From contig NZ_JANFXK010000012.1 of assembly GCF_024459955.1 (NCBI RefSeq), positions 62,001-126,000 of the forward strand: DNA of 64,000 nt, in the 5' to 3' direction. Below are positions 8,536-17,113 of the stretch, piece by piece. Both the position numbers and the translations under genes were made by a program. Origin of the DNA: Anaerovorax odorimutans. Lineage in GTDB: Bacteria > Bacillota > Clostridia > Peptostreptococcales > Anaerovoracaceae. The number at the start of each line of letters is the position of its first letter. Position 1 is the stretch's first letter. The notes under the pieces were generated by a model. That model did no database searches and was not told where the DNA came from. It was given only the letters and a program-made list of their open reading frames with translations.

Positions 8536-9066
8536 ATGGATGGAATAAAAAAGATCAAATCGCTGGGAATCTTTCTGGGAATCCTTTTGATTTTGCTGGG
8601 TGTTGTATTTATCGTTTTTCGCAGGGATATCGTAGAGGTACTGGCTATGATCGTAGGCATCTGCATCATTGTCATCGGCGCCTTTAAAACGATCCAGGCC
8701 CTTACAAGCAAAAGCGAGGTTAATAACAAACCTATGGGAGTTTCAGTGGGAATCGTGCTGCTGGCTCTGGGAATCTTCATATTGGTGAATACCAATATCT
8801 CGATCATGATGCTGGGTGTCGTAATCGGAATCTTTGCCTTTGCTTCTGCTTTCGATCGCTTCGCAGTGGCAAGAGAAAGAAAGCGGAGGGGCTTTAAATG
8901 CGGGAATACAGTGCTTTTCGGTTTGGTGCATATTCTTTTCGGCATACTGATGATCTACTGTTCTTTTGCGATGATGTCCTTCATCGTTGTTCTGACCGGC
9001 ATTTATCTGCTGGCCGCGGGGATCATGGTCGTATTGTCAACCGGATACTTTTTCGATTATAAATAA
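8536..9066 (+). CDS. DUF308/HdeD-type membrane protein
   Basis: Small integral membrane protein of 176 residues with six hydrophobic segments arranged as three similar hairpins, as in the DUF308 (HdeD) family. No catalytic residues are visible and the function of the family in Gram-positives is not defined; in enterobacteria HdeD is linked to acid resistance. AAAAAGGAGAA precedes the ATG. A TATAAT-like box (within TAATATAATG, about 8500) may be its -10. A terminator follows directly, so it is probably monocistronic. Confidence 0.7.
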   Translation: MDGIKKIKSLGIFLGILLILLGVVFIVFRRDIVEVLAMIVGICIIVIGAFKTIQALTSKSEVNNKPMGVSVGIVLLALGIFILVNTNISIMMLGVVIGIFAFASAFDRFAVARERKRRGFKCGNTVLFGLVHILFGILMIYCSFAMMSFIVVLTGIYLLAAGIMVVLSTGYFFDYK

Positions 9067-9077
9067 GAAAACATTGG

Positions 9078-9104
9078 AAAGGAGACTGCTATGCGGTCTC
9101 TTTT
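9078..9104 (+). terminator. terminator after DUF308 gene
   Basis: GAGACTGC (9082-9089) pairs with GCGGTCTC (9093-9100) across a 3-nt loop, extended by A-T and G-T pairs into the TTTT run. It contains the ATG at 9091 that would otherwise be the first start of the next frame. Confidence 0.7.
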
Positions 9105-9137
9105 CGCATTTCAGAGAAGGCTTCGGGGGCTCCGCTA

Positions 9138-9171
9138 TATTTTGTCCATTCCTTTGGTCTATTTTGTCCAT
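9138..9171 (+). repeat. 12-bp direct repeat, 22-bp period
   Basis: TATTTTGTCCAT occurs perfectly at 9138-9149 and 9160-9171, about two helical turns apart, 50-80 bp upstream of the SPOR-protein start. The placement suggests a regulator binding site. Confidence 0.5.
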
Positions 9172-9219
9172 AAAATTAATATGATGTACAAAGCGATATC
9201 GATGGAAAGAGGAGAGACA

Positions 9220-9771
9220 ATGAACCGAAGGAGAAAAATCAAAAGAAGGCCAAGGGGCTACGGGGGCAAAAAAATACAGGTGAATTTTGCTCCTATTATT
9301 GTTATAATATGTTTATCTGTCTGCGCCGGATATTTGACGGCAAAATATGTTGTTTATCCGATTCTCGGGTACGAGCCCGCAGGTCTCAGCATCCTGCAGA
9401 AAAAGGATGGGGAAGAGAAAAAAGACGAGACGCAAAAAACAGAGGAATCCAGCGCGGCCGCACAGACTGAAACCACGGCCGCTCCCACAGCGGCGGAGAC
9501 GACCACCGCGCCTCCTGCGGTGGTGGAGGATCAGGTGGACGTCAAACAGACCGCCGGTTATGCGCTCCAATTCGGCAGCTATACGACGAAGGAAGCTGCG
9601 CAGAAGAGCGTAAAACAGCTGAAAAGCTCAGGAATCAAGGCGAAAGTAGTGGAAAAGGACGGCGCTTACAAGGTAATAGGAGACCTGTTTGATACAAAGG
9701 AGAAGGCAAAAGCCGCCCTGGAAAAGATGGATGAATCCGTAGGAGCATTTGTAACGACGATTGAAAAATAA
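9220..9771 (+). CDS. SPOR-domain membrane-anchored protein
   Basis: 183-residue protein predicted to bind denuded glycan strands of peptidoglycan. Order: short basic cytoplasmic N-terminus (RRRKIKRRPRG), one membrane segment (about 24-46), an extracellular linker rich in Glu, Thr, Ala and Pro (about 60-108), and a C-terminal SPOR domain (about 112-183) with the alternating GYALQFGSYTTKEAA / AYKVIGDLFDTKEKA repeats. I chose ATG 9220 because AAGAGGAGAG precedes it; the in-frame ATG at 9091 lies inside the terminator of the gene upstream. SPOR proteins act in septation or, in spore-formers, in cortex or cell-wall processing; which applies here is unknown. It lies just upstream of rarA. Confidence 0.82.
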   Translation: MNRRRKIKRRPRGYGGKKIQVNFAPIIVIICLSVCAGYLTAKYVVYPILGYEPAGLSILQKKDGEEKKDETQKTEESSAAAQTETTAAPTAAETTTAPPAVVEDQVDVKQTAGYALQFGSYTTKEAAQKSVKQLKSSGIKAKVVEKDGAYKVIGDLFDTKEKAKAALEKMDESVGAFVTTIEK

Positions 9772-9800
9772 CCGCAGCGATTATAATATGAGGAGAAATC

Positions 9801-11093
9801 ATGATACCTTTATCGACGAAGATGAGACCTGACAATCTGGATGAATTTATGGGACAGACCCATTTTATGTATAAGGGCTCGCTTTTGTATAATGCCATAA
9901 AGAACAAAACCTTTGACTCAGCAATTTTTTTCGGCCCTTCGGGAACGGGAAAAACCACGCTGGCTCGTATCGTGGCTAAGGAGATGGACGCTGATTTTAT
10001 TGAAATCAACGCCTCAACCACAGGCACAAAGGAATTAAAAGAAATTATAGAAAATGCCAAGACGCGTTTCTTCGGACTGCAAAAGGAAACTACATATGTA
10101 TATGTGGACGAGTTTCACCGCTGGAACAAGCTTCAGCAGGATTCCCTGCTGAAGGCCCTGGAGGAGGGGGTGATCCGTTTCATTGGCAGCACTACGGAAA
10201 ACCCTTATTTCGCAGTCAACAACGCAGTCATCAGCAGAGTAAGGAATATTTACGAATTCCGCCGCCTGACGACGGAAGAAATCCTGGAGCTTTTAAAACG
10301 TACGCTGGGAGACAATGTGAGAGGCTTCGGCGGTCTGAATGTTTCCTATGATGAGGAAGCGCTGAGAACTCTTGCGGATATGAGTTCCGGCGATGCGCGG
10401 GTAGCGCTGGATACACTTGGCTTCATTGTAGATAACCTCAGTGAAGGAGCGAAGCTGGACGAAGGGATCGTTGGGGAAGCGATGCAGCGGCAGACGACTT
10501 TTTATGATCGAAGCGAGGACAAGTACAATTTGCTGTCCGCCCTGCAGAAATCGGTGCGCGGCAGTGATCCCGACGCCGCGGTCCATTATCTGGCCCGTCT
10601 TTTGGAAGGAGGCGGAGATATCCAGATGATCGGAAGGCGCCTTTTGGTTATGGCCAGCGAGGACGTGGGAATGGCCTATCCCAGCGCCATTACCATTGTT
10701 AACTCCTGTGTTCAGGCGGCTCTTATGGTGGGACTTCCCGAAGCCCAGATCAATCTGGCGCAGGCCGTGGTCCTCATGGCATCCTGCCCCAAATCCAATG
10801 CTTCCAACGAGGCTCTGGCCAGGGCGCAGGCCGATCTGAGAAGCAAAAAGATCGACGATGTGCCTCCGCATCTGAAGGATTCCCACTACAGCGGAGCATC
10901 TAAACGGGGACACGGCATCGGCTACAAGTTTCCCCATGCCTACGGCGGCTATGTGACGCAGCAGTACTTGCCGGACAACCTCTACCGTGAAGGGGTGCGG
11001 TACTACGAGCCCACGGAAAACGGAAGCGAGTCTTCCTTTAAAAAATATCTGGAGGAATTAAAACGAATCGATGAAAGAAATCATAAGGGCTGA
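9801..11093 (+). CDS. rarA: RarA/MgsA replication-associated recombination ATPase
   Basis: AAA+ ATPase of 430 residues acting at stalled replication forks and DNA ends, related to RuvB and clamp loaders. Walker A GPSGTGKTT (about 45-53) and Walker B YVDEFHR (about 97-103) are intact, followed by sensor 1 GSTTENPYF, characteristic of RarA, and the C-terminal tetramerisation region with SHYSGASKRGHGIGYKFPH. TATGAGGAGAAATC precedes the ATG. Its 3' end overlaps the ispH-rpsA gene by 23 bp, implying translational coupling. Confidence 0.92.
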   Translation: MIPLSTKMRPDNLDEFMGQTHFMYKGSLLYNAIKNKTFDSAIFFGPSGTGKTTLARIVAKEMDADFIEINASTTGTKELKEIIENAKTRFFGLQKETTYVYVDEFHRWNKLQQDSLLKALEEGVIRFIGSTTENPYFAVNNAVISRVRNIYEFRRLTTEEILELLKRTLGDNVRGFGGLNVSYDEEALRTLADMSSGDARVALDTLGFIVDNLSEGAKLDEGIVGEAMQRQTTFYDRSEDKYNLLSALQKSVRGSDPDAAVHYLARLLEGGGDIQMIGRRLLVMASEDVGMAYPSAITIVNSCVQAALMVGLPEAQINLAQAVVLMASCPKSNASNEALARAQADLRSKKIDDVPPHLKDSHYSGASKRGHGIGYKFPHAYGGYVTQQYLPDNLYREGVRYYEPTENGSESSFKKYLEELKRIDERNHKG

Positions 11094-13077
11094 TCATTCC
11101 GGGTTTTGTTTCGGAGTGAGACAGGCGATCGACAAAGCGGAAAAAGCGGCGGACCAGTGTCAGGGGAGCATTTACTCCTGCGGTTCGCTGATTCATAACA
11201 AGCTGGTCACCGAAAAACTGGAGAAAAAGGGAATCCAGGTGATCAAAAGCCCCGATGAGGCGGAGATTGGATCTACGGTCATTGTCCGTTCTCACGGCGA
11301 GGGCAAACAGTTTTACGACATTGCGGAGCACCGAAGCCTCAAGCTGGTGGATGCCACCTGTCCCTTTGTGGCCAGAATCCACGACCTGGTGCGGACTGCC
11401 CGGGAGAAGGGGAAGAACATCCTGATTGTGGGCGATAAGAATCATCCCGAGGTGTGCGGGATCAACGGATGGTGCGGAGACTCCGCCATTATTGTCAACT
11501 CGGCGGAGGAAGCGGCCCGAATTGAGGAGGATGATCTTTTCGTAGTGGCGCAGACAACAATTCGCAGTTCTGTTTTCGATGAAGTCCTGGAGGCGCTCGA
11601 AAAATCGGGAAAAACCTTCTCAGTTACCAATACGATCTGTAATGCCACTGCCAACAGACAGAAAAGCTGTATGGAAACAGCCAAAAAGGCAGAACTGATG
11701 CTTGTTCTTGGAGATACGCAGAGTTCCAATACCAAAAAATTGTATGATATTTCTAAAAAATATTGTACAAATACTCATTTTGTTGAAAATATAAAAGATT
11801 TACCATTGAAAGAAGTTGAAAAATGTAATAGAATAGGAGTAGCAGCGGGCGCCTCGACGCCTGAATGCTTAATTAAGGAGGTTATTGCCAACATGAGTGA
11901 AAACACACTTGAAAACAACAACGAAATGAATTCAATGGACGACTTAATGGATGAAATCGAAAAATCCTTAAGGCTTCCACGCGGCGGAGAGATCGTAACA
12001 GGAAAAGTGCATCAGGTTACAGATAAAGAGATCATTGTAAATCTCGGCTGCAAAAAGGATGGAATCATTCCATCAGACGAAATTACACTGGAAGGAGATC
12101 AAAAGCTAACTGACTTATATCAAGAAGGCGATGAAATTCAGGCCAAAGTTGTAAAGACAGACGATGGCGACGGCAGTATTCTGCTGTCTAAGAAAAAGCT
12201 GGAAGTTGGCGAACACTGGGACGAAATCAACCAGGCGCTTGAAGATAAATCAATTATTGAAGTTAAAGTTGTTAGACCCGTTAATGGCGGAGTGATCGCG
12301 ACATACAAAGAAGTCTCCGGATTTATTCCACTGTCACAGCTTTCCGACAGATATGTGGAAAACGCAGAAGAATTTGTAGGACAGACTCTCCCTGTAAGAG
12401 TCTCCAGAGTGGATCAGAGAAGAGGCAAAGCCGTATTCTCCCACAAAATGCACCTCAACGACGAAAAGAACGCCAGAATCGCAGAGATCTGGGAAGGCCT
12501 CAATGTAGACGATGTAGTAGAAGGAACGGTAATGCGTTTCACCGATTACGGCGCATTCGTAGATATCGGCGGTATCGACGGTCTGTTACATATCTCAGAG
12601 ATCTCCTGGGGTAAGCTGAAACATCCGCAGGAAGTTCTGAATATTGGTGACAAGATTCGGGTAAAAGTTCTTTCCATGAATGCCGAAAAAGGCAAGATTT
12701 CTTTGGGTCTGAAACAGAATCAGCCTGAACCTTGGAGCGTGATTAACGACAAATATGAAATTGGACAGGTTGTTAAGGGTAAGGTTGTTCAGATCAAAGA
12801 ATACGGTGCTTTCGTAGAACTGGAACCAGGACTGGACGGACTGGTACACATTTCTGAGGTGGCGCACAAGAGAGTCGGAAACATCGCAGATGAACTGACT
12901 GTCGGACAGGACGTTTCCGCTAAGATCCTGGAGATCGATCAGGACAGAAGAAGAATCAGCCTGAGCATCAAGGAAACTCTGGATTCCGAGGACCAGCCGC
13001 TGGATGGCGAAGGTGAAGAACCGGTTGCCGAGGCTGTGGAAGACGTTGAGGCAGAGACTGCTGAAACAGAAGAATAA
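11071..13077 (+). CDS. ispH-rpsA: fused IspH (HMBPP reductase) - ribosomal protein S1
   Basis: 668-residue fusion known from Clostridia. Residues 1 to about 275 are 4-hydroxy-3-methylbut-2-enyl diphosphate reductase, the last enzyme of the MEP isoprenoid pathway: SGFCFGVRQAI with the first cluster Cys, DATCPFV with the second, and TNTICNAT with the third, plus the HGE and SSNTKKL substrate motifs. From about residue 300 follow four S1 RNA-binding repeats (about 303-375, 393-462, 478-547, 563-632); repeats 3 and 4 contain the clear FTDYGAFVDIGGIDGLLHISE and EYGAFVELEPGLDGLVHISE patterns. The tail is acidic. The junction has its own ribosome site (separate entry), so free S1 could also be made. 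Bases about 11730-11850, coding the end of IspH, are strikingly A+T-rich compared with the flanks. Confidence 0.93.
   Translation: MKEIIRADHSGFCFGVRQAIDKAEKAADQCQGSIYSCGSLIHNKLVTEKLEKKGIQVIKSPDEAEIGSTVIVRSHGEGKQFYDIAEHRSLKLVDATCPFVARIHDLVRTAREKGKNILIVGDKNHPEVCGINGWCGDSAIIVNSAEEAARIEEDDLFVVAQTTIRSSVFDEVLEALEKSGKTFSVTNTICNATANRQKSCMETAKKAELMLVLGDTQSSNTKKLYDISKKYCTNTHFVENIKDLPLKEVEKCNRIGVAAGASTPECLIKEVIANMSENTLENNNEMNSMDDLMDEIEKSLRLPRGGEIVTGKVHQVTDKEIIVNLGCKKDGIIPSDEITLEGDQKLTDLYQEGDEIQAKVVKTDDGDGSILLSKKKLEVGEHWDEINQALEDKSIIEVKVVRPVNGGVIATYKEVSGFIPLSQLSDRYVENAEEFVGQTLPVRVSRVDQRRGKAVFSHKMHLNDEKNARIAEIWEGLNVDDVVEGTVMRFTDYGAFVDIGGIDGLLHISEISWGKLKHPQEVLNIGDKIRVKVLSMNAEKGKISLGLKQNQPEPWSVINDKYEIGQVVKGKVVQIKEYGAFVELEPGLDGLVHISEVAHKRVGNIADELTVGQDVSAKILEIDQDRRRISLSIKETLDSEDQPLDGEGEEPVAEAVEDVEAETAETEE
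11875..11895 (+). promoter_or_regulatory. internal ribosome site and ATG at the IspH/S1 junction
   Basis: A perfect AAGGAGGT (11875-11882) lies 10 nt before an in-frame ATG (11893, Met275) exactly between the IspH and S1 parts. It would allow separate translation of a 394-residue S1-like protein from the same message. Confidence 0.6.
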
Positions 13078-13104
13078 GAATAAAGGGTACCAATGAAATT
13101 ACAA

Positions 13105-13135
13105 GGGCGAGGCGCTGAAAAAACCTCGCTCTTTT
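13105..13135 (+). terminator. terminator after ispH-rpsA
   Basis: GGGCGAGG (13105-13112) pairs with CCTCGCTC (13124-13131; one G-U), followed by TTTT. Confidence 0.65.
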
Positions 13136-13159
13136 CATGAACGGAAAAAGGAGTTTGGA

Positions 13160-13651
13160 ATGGAAAATCTTATATTGGTAGGTATGCCCGCCTGCGGCAA
13201 GAGCATAACAGGGGTCGTTCTTGCCAAGACCATGCGTAAAAATTTTGTGGATACTGACCTGCTGATTCAGGAACGGGAACAGCGTCCGCTTCAGGAGATC
13301 ATCGACACAGACGGAATTTCCTACTTTAAGCAGGCAGAGGAAGCCGTTCTTCTTCAGCTGGATGCGGACAATACTGTCATTTCCACAGGGGGAAGCGCTA
13401 TTTATTACCCGAGGGCTATTGAACATTTAAAGAAAAAGGGCCGGATCGTCTATCTGAAGGTTTCACTTAAAACGGTTGAACAGAGGCTGAATAATATTAA
13501 AACCCGCGGGGTGGCCATGAAAAAGGGAGACACGATAGAAGATCTCTACAAACGGCGTGTGCCTTTATACGAAAAATATGCGGACATCACTATAGAGGCC
13601 GATGATCTGCCTGTGGAAGAGACTGTGGAGAAGATTATGGAATCGGTTTGA
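13160..13651 (+). CDS. aroK: shikimate kinase
   Basis: Small P-loop kinase (163 residues) that phosphorylates shikimate in the chorismate pathway. Seen: Walker A GMPACGKS (8-15), the shikimate/Mg motif FVDTDLLI (DTD 31-33), a STGGSAIYYP motif in place of the more usual GGG, and RRVPLYEKYAD near the C-terminus with the lid/adenine Arg. The usual Arg of the YFR..E motif is Lys here (YFKQAEE). AAAAAGGAG precedes the ATG. It lies alone between two terminators, away from other aro genes, so a related small-molecule kinase is a lesser possibility. Confidence 0.8.
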   Translation: MENLILVGMPACGKSITGVVLAKTMRKNFVDTDLLIQEREQRPLQEIIDTDGISYFKQAEEAVLLQLDADNTVISTGGSAIYYPRAIEHLKKKGRIVYLKVSLKTVEQRLNNIKTRGVAMKKGDTIEDLYKRRVPLYEKYADITIEADDLPVEETVEKIMESV

Positions 13652-13679
13652 ATGTTGGATCAAAAAACAGGGATAAGCT

Positions 13680-13723
13680 ACGGCGGCCTGAAATTATTAT
13701 TTCAAGCCGCCGTTTTCCTTTTT
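13680..13723. terminator. bidirectional terminator aroK / recN
   Basis: A 15-bp stem with one mismatch (13680-13694 with 13699-13713, 4-nt loop) followed by TTTTCCTTTTT on the plus strand; A-rich bases on the other side make it usable from both directions. Confidence 0.8.
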
Positions 13724-15341
13724 ATTCGGACGCTTCCACCAGCTCTTTGGCAGATTCCAGCGTAGTATCCGTAATGTTGATGCCGCCCAGCAGTCTTGCG
13801 ATCTCCTGAATCTTTTCGTCAGGATGCAGCTGGATTACAGTAGTATAAGTATTGCTTTCATCCGATTCCTTATAGATCTTGTAGTTATGCGAACCGAATG
13901 CCGCAATCTGGGGCAGGTGGGTAATGCAGATGATCTGATGATTTTCTGCGATCTGCCGCAGTTTCCTGCCAACAATGCTGGCAGTGATTCCGCTGATGCC
14001 GGCATCAATCTCATCAAAGATCATGGTCGGTATTTCATCGTAATCTCCGACGATCTTCTTAAAAGCCAGCATGATGCGGGACATTTCTCCTCCGGAAGCG
14101 ATCTTGGAGAGGGGTTTGAGCTTTTCGCCCTTATTGGTACTGATGAGAAATTCGACAATATCGGTACCGCTGTCTGTGTATTCCGCGCTTTCCTTAAATT
14201 CAATGGAAAGCTGAGCGTCTTTAAAATTCAGTTCCGCCAGCTCATAGAGAATCTTTTCTTCCAGCTCCGAGGCAGCTTCGCGGCGCAGCTTGGACAGTTC
14301 CTGACAGGCATCTTTTAAATCCGCCTCGCATTTTTCTCTGAGAGCTGTCAATTCCGCCTTGAGGCTGTCAATGTTTTCCACCTGAGCCAGCTTTTCTTCC
14401 AGAGTGTCGCCGTAGGCGATGATTTCCTCCAAAGAGGCATTGTGCTTTCTTTTGAGGGCGGTAAGGGTTTCCATGCGGGCAATGGACCGGTCCAGATCCT
14501 CGGGAGAAAAGACTGTTCGATCCCGGCAGTCCCGAATCTGGCTGCACAGTTCTTCAAAGGTATAGTAAGCTTCGGACATCTGCTGATGGATATCGGAAAG
14601 CTCTTTGGAATATTCGCCAATCTGTCCGATCATGTCCATGGCTTTTTTCATGCCGCCCAGAGCGGGAAACTCTTCCCCATTGGCCAGCTCGTAAGCTCCC
14701 GCTAAATTTTCATAGATTTTTTCACTGTTCTGCAGGACATTGATTTCCTCCTCCAGTGCGTCATCCTCGCCGGCAGTCAATTCAGCCTTGCGGATTTCTT
14801 CCAATTCAAAGACCATGAAGTCGCGTTTTCTCTGGTTTTCCGCGGCATCCGCGATCAGTTGTTTCAGCTTTCCCGAGACCTCCCGGTATTGGGAAAAAAT
14901 AGCCGCTACTTTCTGTTTGGCAGGACCGATGGTGTCTTTTTTGTACATGTCCACCAGTTTGATATGGTAATCCGGGTTGAGCAGGGACTGGTGATCGTAC
15001 TGTCCGTGAATATCCGCCAGTTTTTTGCACAGCAGATTGAGATGGCCTAAAGTAACGATCTCGCCGTTAATCTTACAGAGGTTTTTCCCGGCAGCCGAGA
15101 CCTCTCTGGTAATGACGTATTCTTCGCCTTTGTGGGTTCCGGCCAGCTGGACGATGGCCTTTTCTTTTCCCGAGCGCACAAAAGCAGTATCCGCCCGACT
15201 GCCGAGAGCCAGACTTACTGCTTCGATGACGATTGATTTTCCGGCGCCCGTCTCGCCGGTTATGATATTGAGTCCTTCGTGGAAGTCGATTTCCACATTT
15301 TCAATAATTGCAAAATCTCTGATACTGATATGAGAAATCAT
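13722..15341 (-). CDS. recN: DNA repair protein RecN
   Basis: SMC-like ATPase (539 residues) that holds broken DNA ends together during double-strand-break repair. N-terminal Walker A ITGETGAGKS (about 28-37), central coiled coil (about 150-370) with the Q-loop region HGQYDHQSL (about 114-122), then the signature IASGGEMSRIMLAFK (about 420-434) and Walker B TMIFDEIDAGISG (about 445-457) and the ITHLPQIAAF switch. It is transcribed away from argR with only 11 bp between them, the classical argR-recN order of Firmicutes, so argR and recN are likely one operon. Confidence 0.95.
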   Translation of the reverse strand: MISHISIRDFAIIENVEIDFHEGLNIITGETGAGKSIVIEAVSLALGSRADTAFVRSGKEKAIVQLAGTHKGEEYVITREVSAAGKNLCKINGEIVTLGHLNLLCKKLADIHGQYDHQSLLNPDYHIKLVDMYKKDTIGPAKQKVAAIFSQYREVSGKLKQLIADAAENQRKRDFMVFELEEIRKAELTAGEDDALEEEINVLQNSEKIYENLAGAYELANGEEFPALGGMKKAMDMIGQIGEYSKELSDIHQQMSEAYYTFEELCSQIRDCRDRTVFSPEDLDRSIARMETLTALKRKHNASLEEIIAYGDTLEEKLAQVENIDSLKAELTALREKCEADLKDACQELSKLRREAASELEEKILYELAELNFKDAQLSIEFKESAEYTDSGTDIVEFLISTNKGEKLKPLSKIASGGEMSRIMLAFKKIVGDYDEIPTMIFDEIDAGISGITASIVGRKLRQIAENHQIICITHLPQIAAFGSHNYKIYKESDESNTYTTVIQLHPDEKIQEIARLLGGINITDTTLESAKELVEASE

Positions 15342-15352
15342 ATACTACCTCT

Positions 15353-15802
15353 TTATCCAAGCATTTCGTTGAATTCTTTCAAAAATTTTGGTGTATTGTT
15401 CGGATCGTCGATGACGATCATCAGTGTGTTATCTCCGGCCACAGAACCGATCACATGGGGAAATCCCAGGGAGTCGATAGCCTCACCGGCAGCGTTGGCG
15501 CAGCCCGATAAAGTTTTTACAACAACGATGTTGCCGGAAGAATCGACAGATTTAATGGTTTCTCTGAATATATTTACAAAACGGTCGGAAACCGGCCCTT
15601 CCATATTCATGGCGGCTGCATATTTATATTTTCCGGTAGAGGAGAGCGTCTTGATTAGGTGGAGTTCCTTGATATCCCTGGATATTGTGGCCTGGGTAAC
15701 GTCATAACCGTATTCTTTCAAGAGCGAAGCCAGCTTATCCTGGGTCTCCACCTCATATTCCTCGATCAGCTCTAAAATTTTATTTTGTCTTGAATAACGC
15801 AT
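15353..15802 (-). CDS. argR: arginine repressor ArgR/AhrC
   Basis: 149-residue hexameric regulator of arginine metabolism. The N-terminal winged helix-turn-helix (about 1-70; ISRDIKELHLIKTL recognition region) is followed by the C-terminal oligomerisation and arginine-binding core with GCANAAGEAIDS and VAGDNTLMIVIDD. I chose the ATG at 15802 because AAGGAG sits 7 bases upstream of it; the frame also contains a TTG five codons earlier that overlaps this ribosome site. A pair of TATACATT repeats just upstream could be its own operator. Followed directly by recN. Confidence 0.93.
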   Translation of the reverse strand: MRYSRQNKILELIEEYEVETQDKLASLLKEYGYDVTQATISRDIKELHLIKTLSSTGKYKYAAAMNMEGPVSDRFVNIFRETIKSVDSSGNIVVVKTLSGCANAAGEAIDSLGFPHVIGSVAGDNTLMIVIDDPNNTPKFLKEFNEMLG

Positions 15803-15817
15803 GGTATTCTCCTTCAA

Positions 15818-15845
15818 TATACATTATAAATTGATTTTATACATT
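15818..15845. promoter_or_regulatory. TATACATT repeat pair upstream of argR, possible ARG boxes
   Basis: TATACATT occurs at 15818-15825 and 15838-15845, 20 bp apart, in an A+T-rich segment upstream of argR. ArgR operators are paired A+T-rich boxes with about 21-bp period, so autoregulation is possible; the match to the TGAAT-type consensus is poor. Confidence 0.3.
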
Positions 15846-15900
15846 TATAATTATACCATACTTCTGAGAAAATGCTACATAAAAAAACCTTAATTCAGAA

Positions 15901-15929
15901 TTGCGGAACGTATGTTTGTGTGCTATACT
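15901..15929 (+). promoter_or_regulatory. promoter of the ruvCAB-queA operon
   Basis: TTGCGG (15901-15906), 17-bp spacer, TATACT (15924-15929), 48 bp before the ruvC start. Confidence 0.65.
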
Positions 15930-15976
15930 GAATTGAATGTGCGGACGATCAATCCGCGCCGCTGCAAGGAGGGGCT

Positions 15977-16474
15977 ATGCGAATACTTGGAATTGACCCG
16001 GGATATGCGATCCTGGGCTACGGTGTCGTGGAGATGACAGGCAATCGCTTCAAAGTGATCGATTACGGCGCTGTAACCACGGAGGCCGGTATGGAGATGC
16101 CGGACCGACTGAAGATCCTGTATAATTCTTTGATGGAGATCATTATGCGCCATGAACCGGAAGTGGCATCTGTCGAGGAATTATTTTTTAATACCAACGC
16201 TAAAACCGCGATTCTGGTGGGCCAGGCCCGGGGCGTGGCAGTGCTGGCCTGCGCCAATTCGGGACTTGAGATCGCCGAATATACACCTCTGCAGATCAAA
16301 CAGGCATTGGTGGGCTACGGACGGGCGGAGAAAAAACAGGTCCAGACAATGGTCAAGACCATTTTGAATCTGAAAGAGATACCCAAGCCCGATGATACGG
16401 CCGACGCTCTGGCAGCGGCCGTGTGCCACGGACATTCCGCAGGCAGCAGGAACCGGCTTAAAGGGTTGAAATAA
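15977..16474 (+). CDS. ruvC: Holliday junction resolvase RuvC
   Basis: Endonuclease (165 residues) that cuts four-way DNA junctions. The RNase H-like fold is shown by the first catalytic Asp in [14 protein letters not shown] (Asp7), the Glu in [12 protein letters not shown] and the C-terminal [13 protein letters not shown] with the last acidic pair. GCAAGGAGGGG precedes the ATG. First gene of the ruvC-ruvA-ruvB-queA run, the usual partner set for branch migration and resolution. Confidence 0.95.
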   Translation: MRILGIDPGYAILGYGVVEMTGNRFKVIDYGAVTTEAGMEMPDRLKILYNSLMEIIMRHEPEVASVEELFFNTNAKTAILVGQARGVAVLACANSGLEIAEYTPLQIKQALVGYGRAEKKQVQTMVKTILNLKEIPKPDDTADALAAAVCHGHSAGSRNRLKGLK

Positions 16475-16493
16475 ATCAACGGGAGGACAGAGA

Positions 16494-17099
16494 ATGCTTC
16501 ATTACATAAAGGGAACACTGGCAATGAAAACGGAAAGCGGCATCGTAGTGGAAGCCGGCGGCCTGGGGTACGAACTGACGGTGCCGGCCAACTCTGGCGT
16601 TTATCTGGCAAAGGAAGGGGATGAGATTACCGTCTTTACGGCAATGATCGTAAGAGAGGACGATATCAGTCTCTTCGGATTTGGAGAGAAGGCTGCGCTG
16701 GATACTTTCCGCAAACTGATTACAGTCAGCGGTGTCGGCGCTAAGGCGGCCATTGCCATTTTATCGGCCATGCCGCTTTCGGAGGTGCATCAGGCGATCA
16801 TTTTAGAGGATGCCAAATCCCTCACCAGAGCCAACGGAATTGGGAAAAAGACGGCTGAAAGAATTGTGCTGGAGTTAAAAGATAAATTCGGAACACTGGA
16901 AGAGGCCGCGTTGCCGGAGAGTTCGGGCAGCGGCGCTGCCGCCGCGGGGGTTCCTGGAGACAGCAGAACGGAGGCGATAGATGCTCTGATCGCGCTGGGC
17001 TATACCAGGGGCGAGGCCGCAAACGCGCTGGCGACTGTAAAAGAAAAGGATCTGACAGTGGAGGAATATATCAAACAGGCTTTGAAAAGGCTGTTTTAG
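16494..17099 (+). CDS. ruvA: Holliday junction DNA helicase subunit RuvA
   Basis: 201-residue junction-binding subunit. N-terminal OB-fold (1-63), two helix-hairpin-helix motifs (VSGVGAKAAIAIL at about 77-89 and ANGIGKKTAERIVLELK at about 112-128), a flexible Ala/Gly/Ser linker (about 143-160), and the C-terminal domain III (IDALIALGYTRGEAANAL) that contacts RuvB. It lies 19 bp after ruvC with GGGAGG as ribosome site. Confidence 0.95.
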   Translation: MLHYIKGTLAMKTESGIVVEAGGLGYELTVPANSGVYLAKEGDEITVFTAMIVREDDISLFGFGEKAALDTFRKLITVSGVGAKAAIAILSAMPLSEVHQAIILEDAKSLTRANGIGKKTAERIVLELKDKFGTLEEAALPESSGSGAAAAGVPGDSRTEAIDALIALGYTRGEAANALATVKEKDLTVEEYIKQALKRLF

Positions 17100-17113
17100 A
17101 TAAGGGATGAGTT

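Noticed and set aside
9091-9219. Longer N-terminus for the SPOR protein starting at ATG 9091
   Set aside because: That ATG lies in the loop of a terminator hairpin and has no separate promoter; ATG 9220 has a good ribosome site.
13722-15341. Long plus-strand frames antiparallel to recN and ruvB, queA and others
   Set aside because: They are mirror frames of well-recognised genes and carry no family motifs or ribosome sites.
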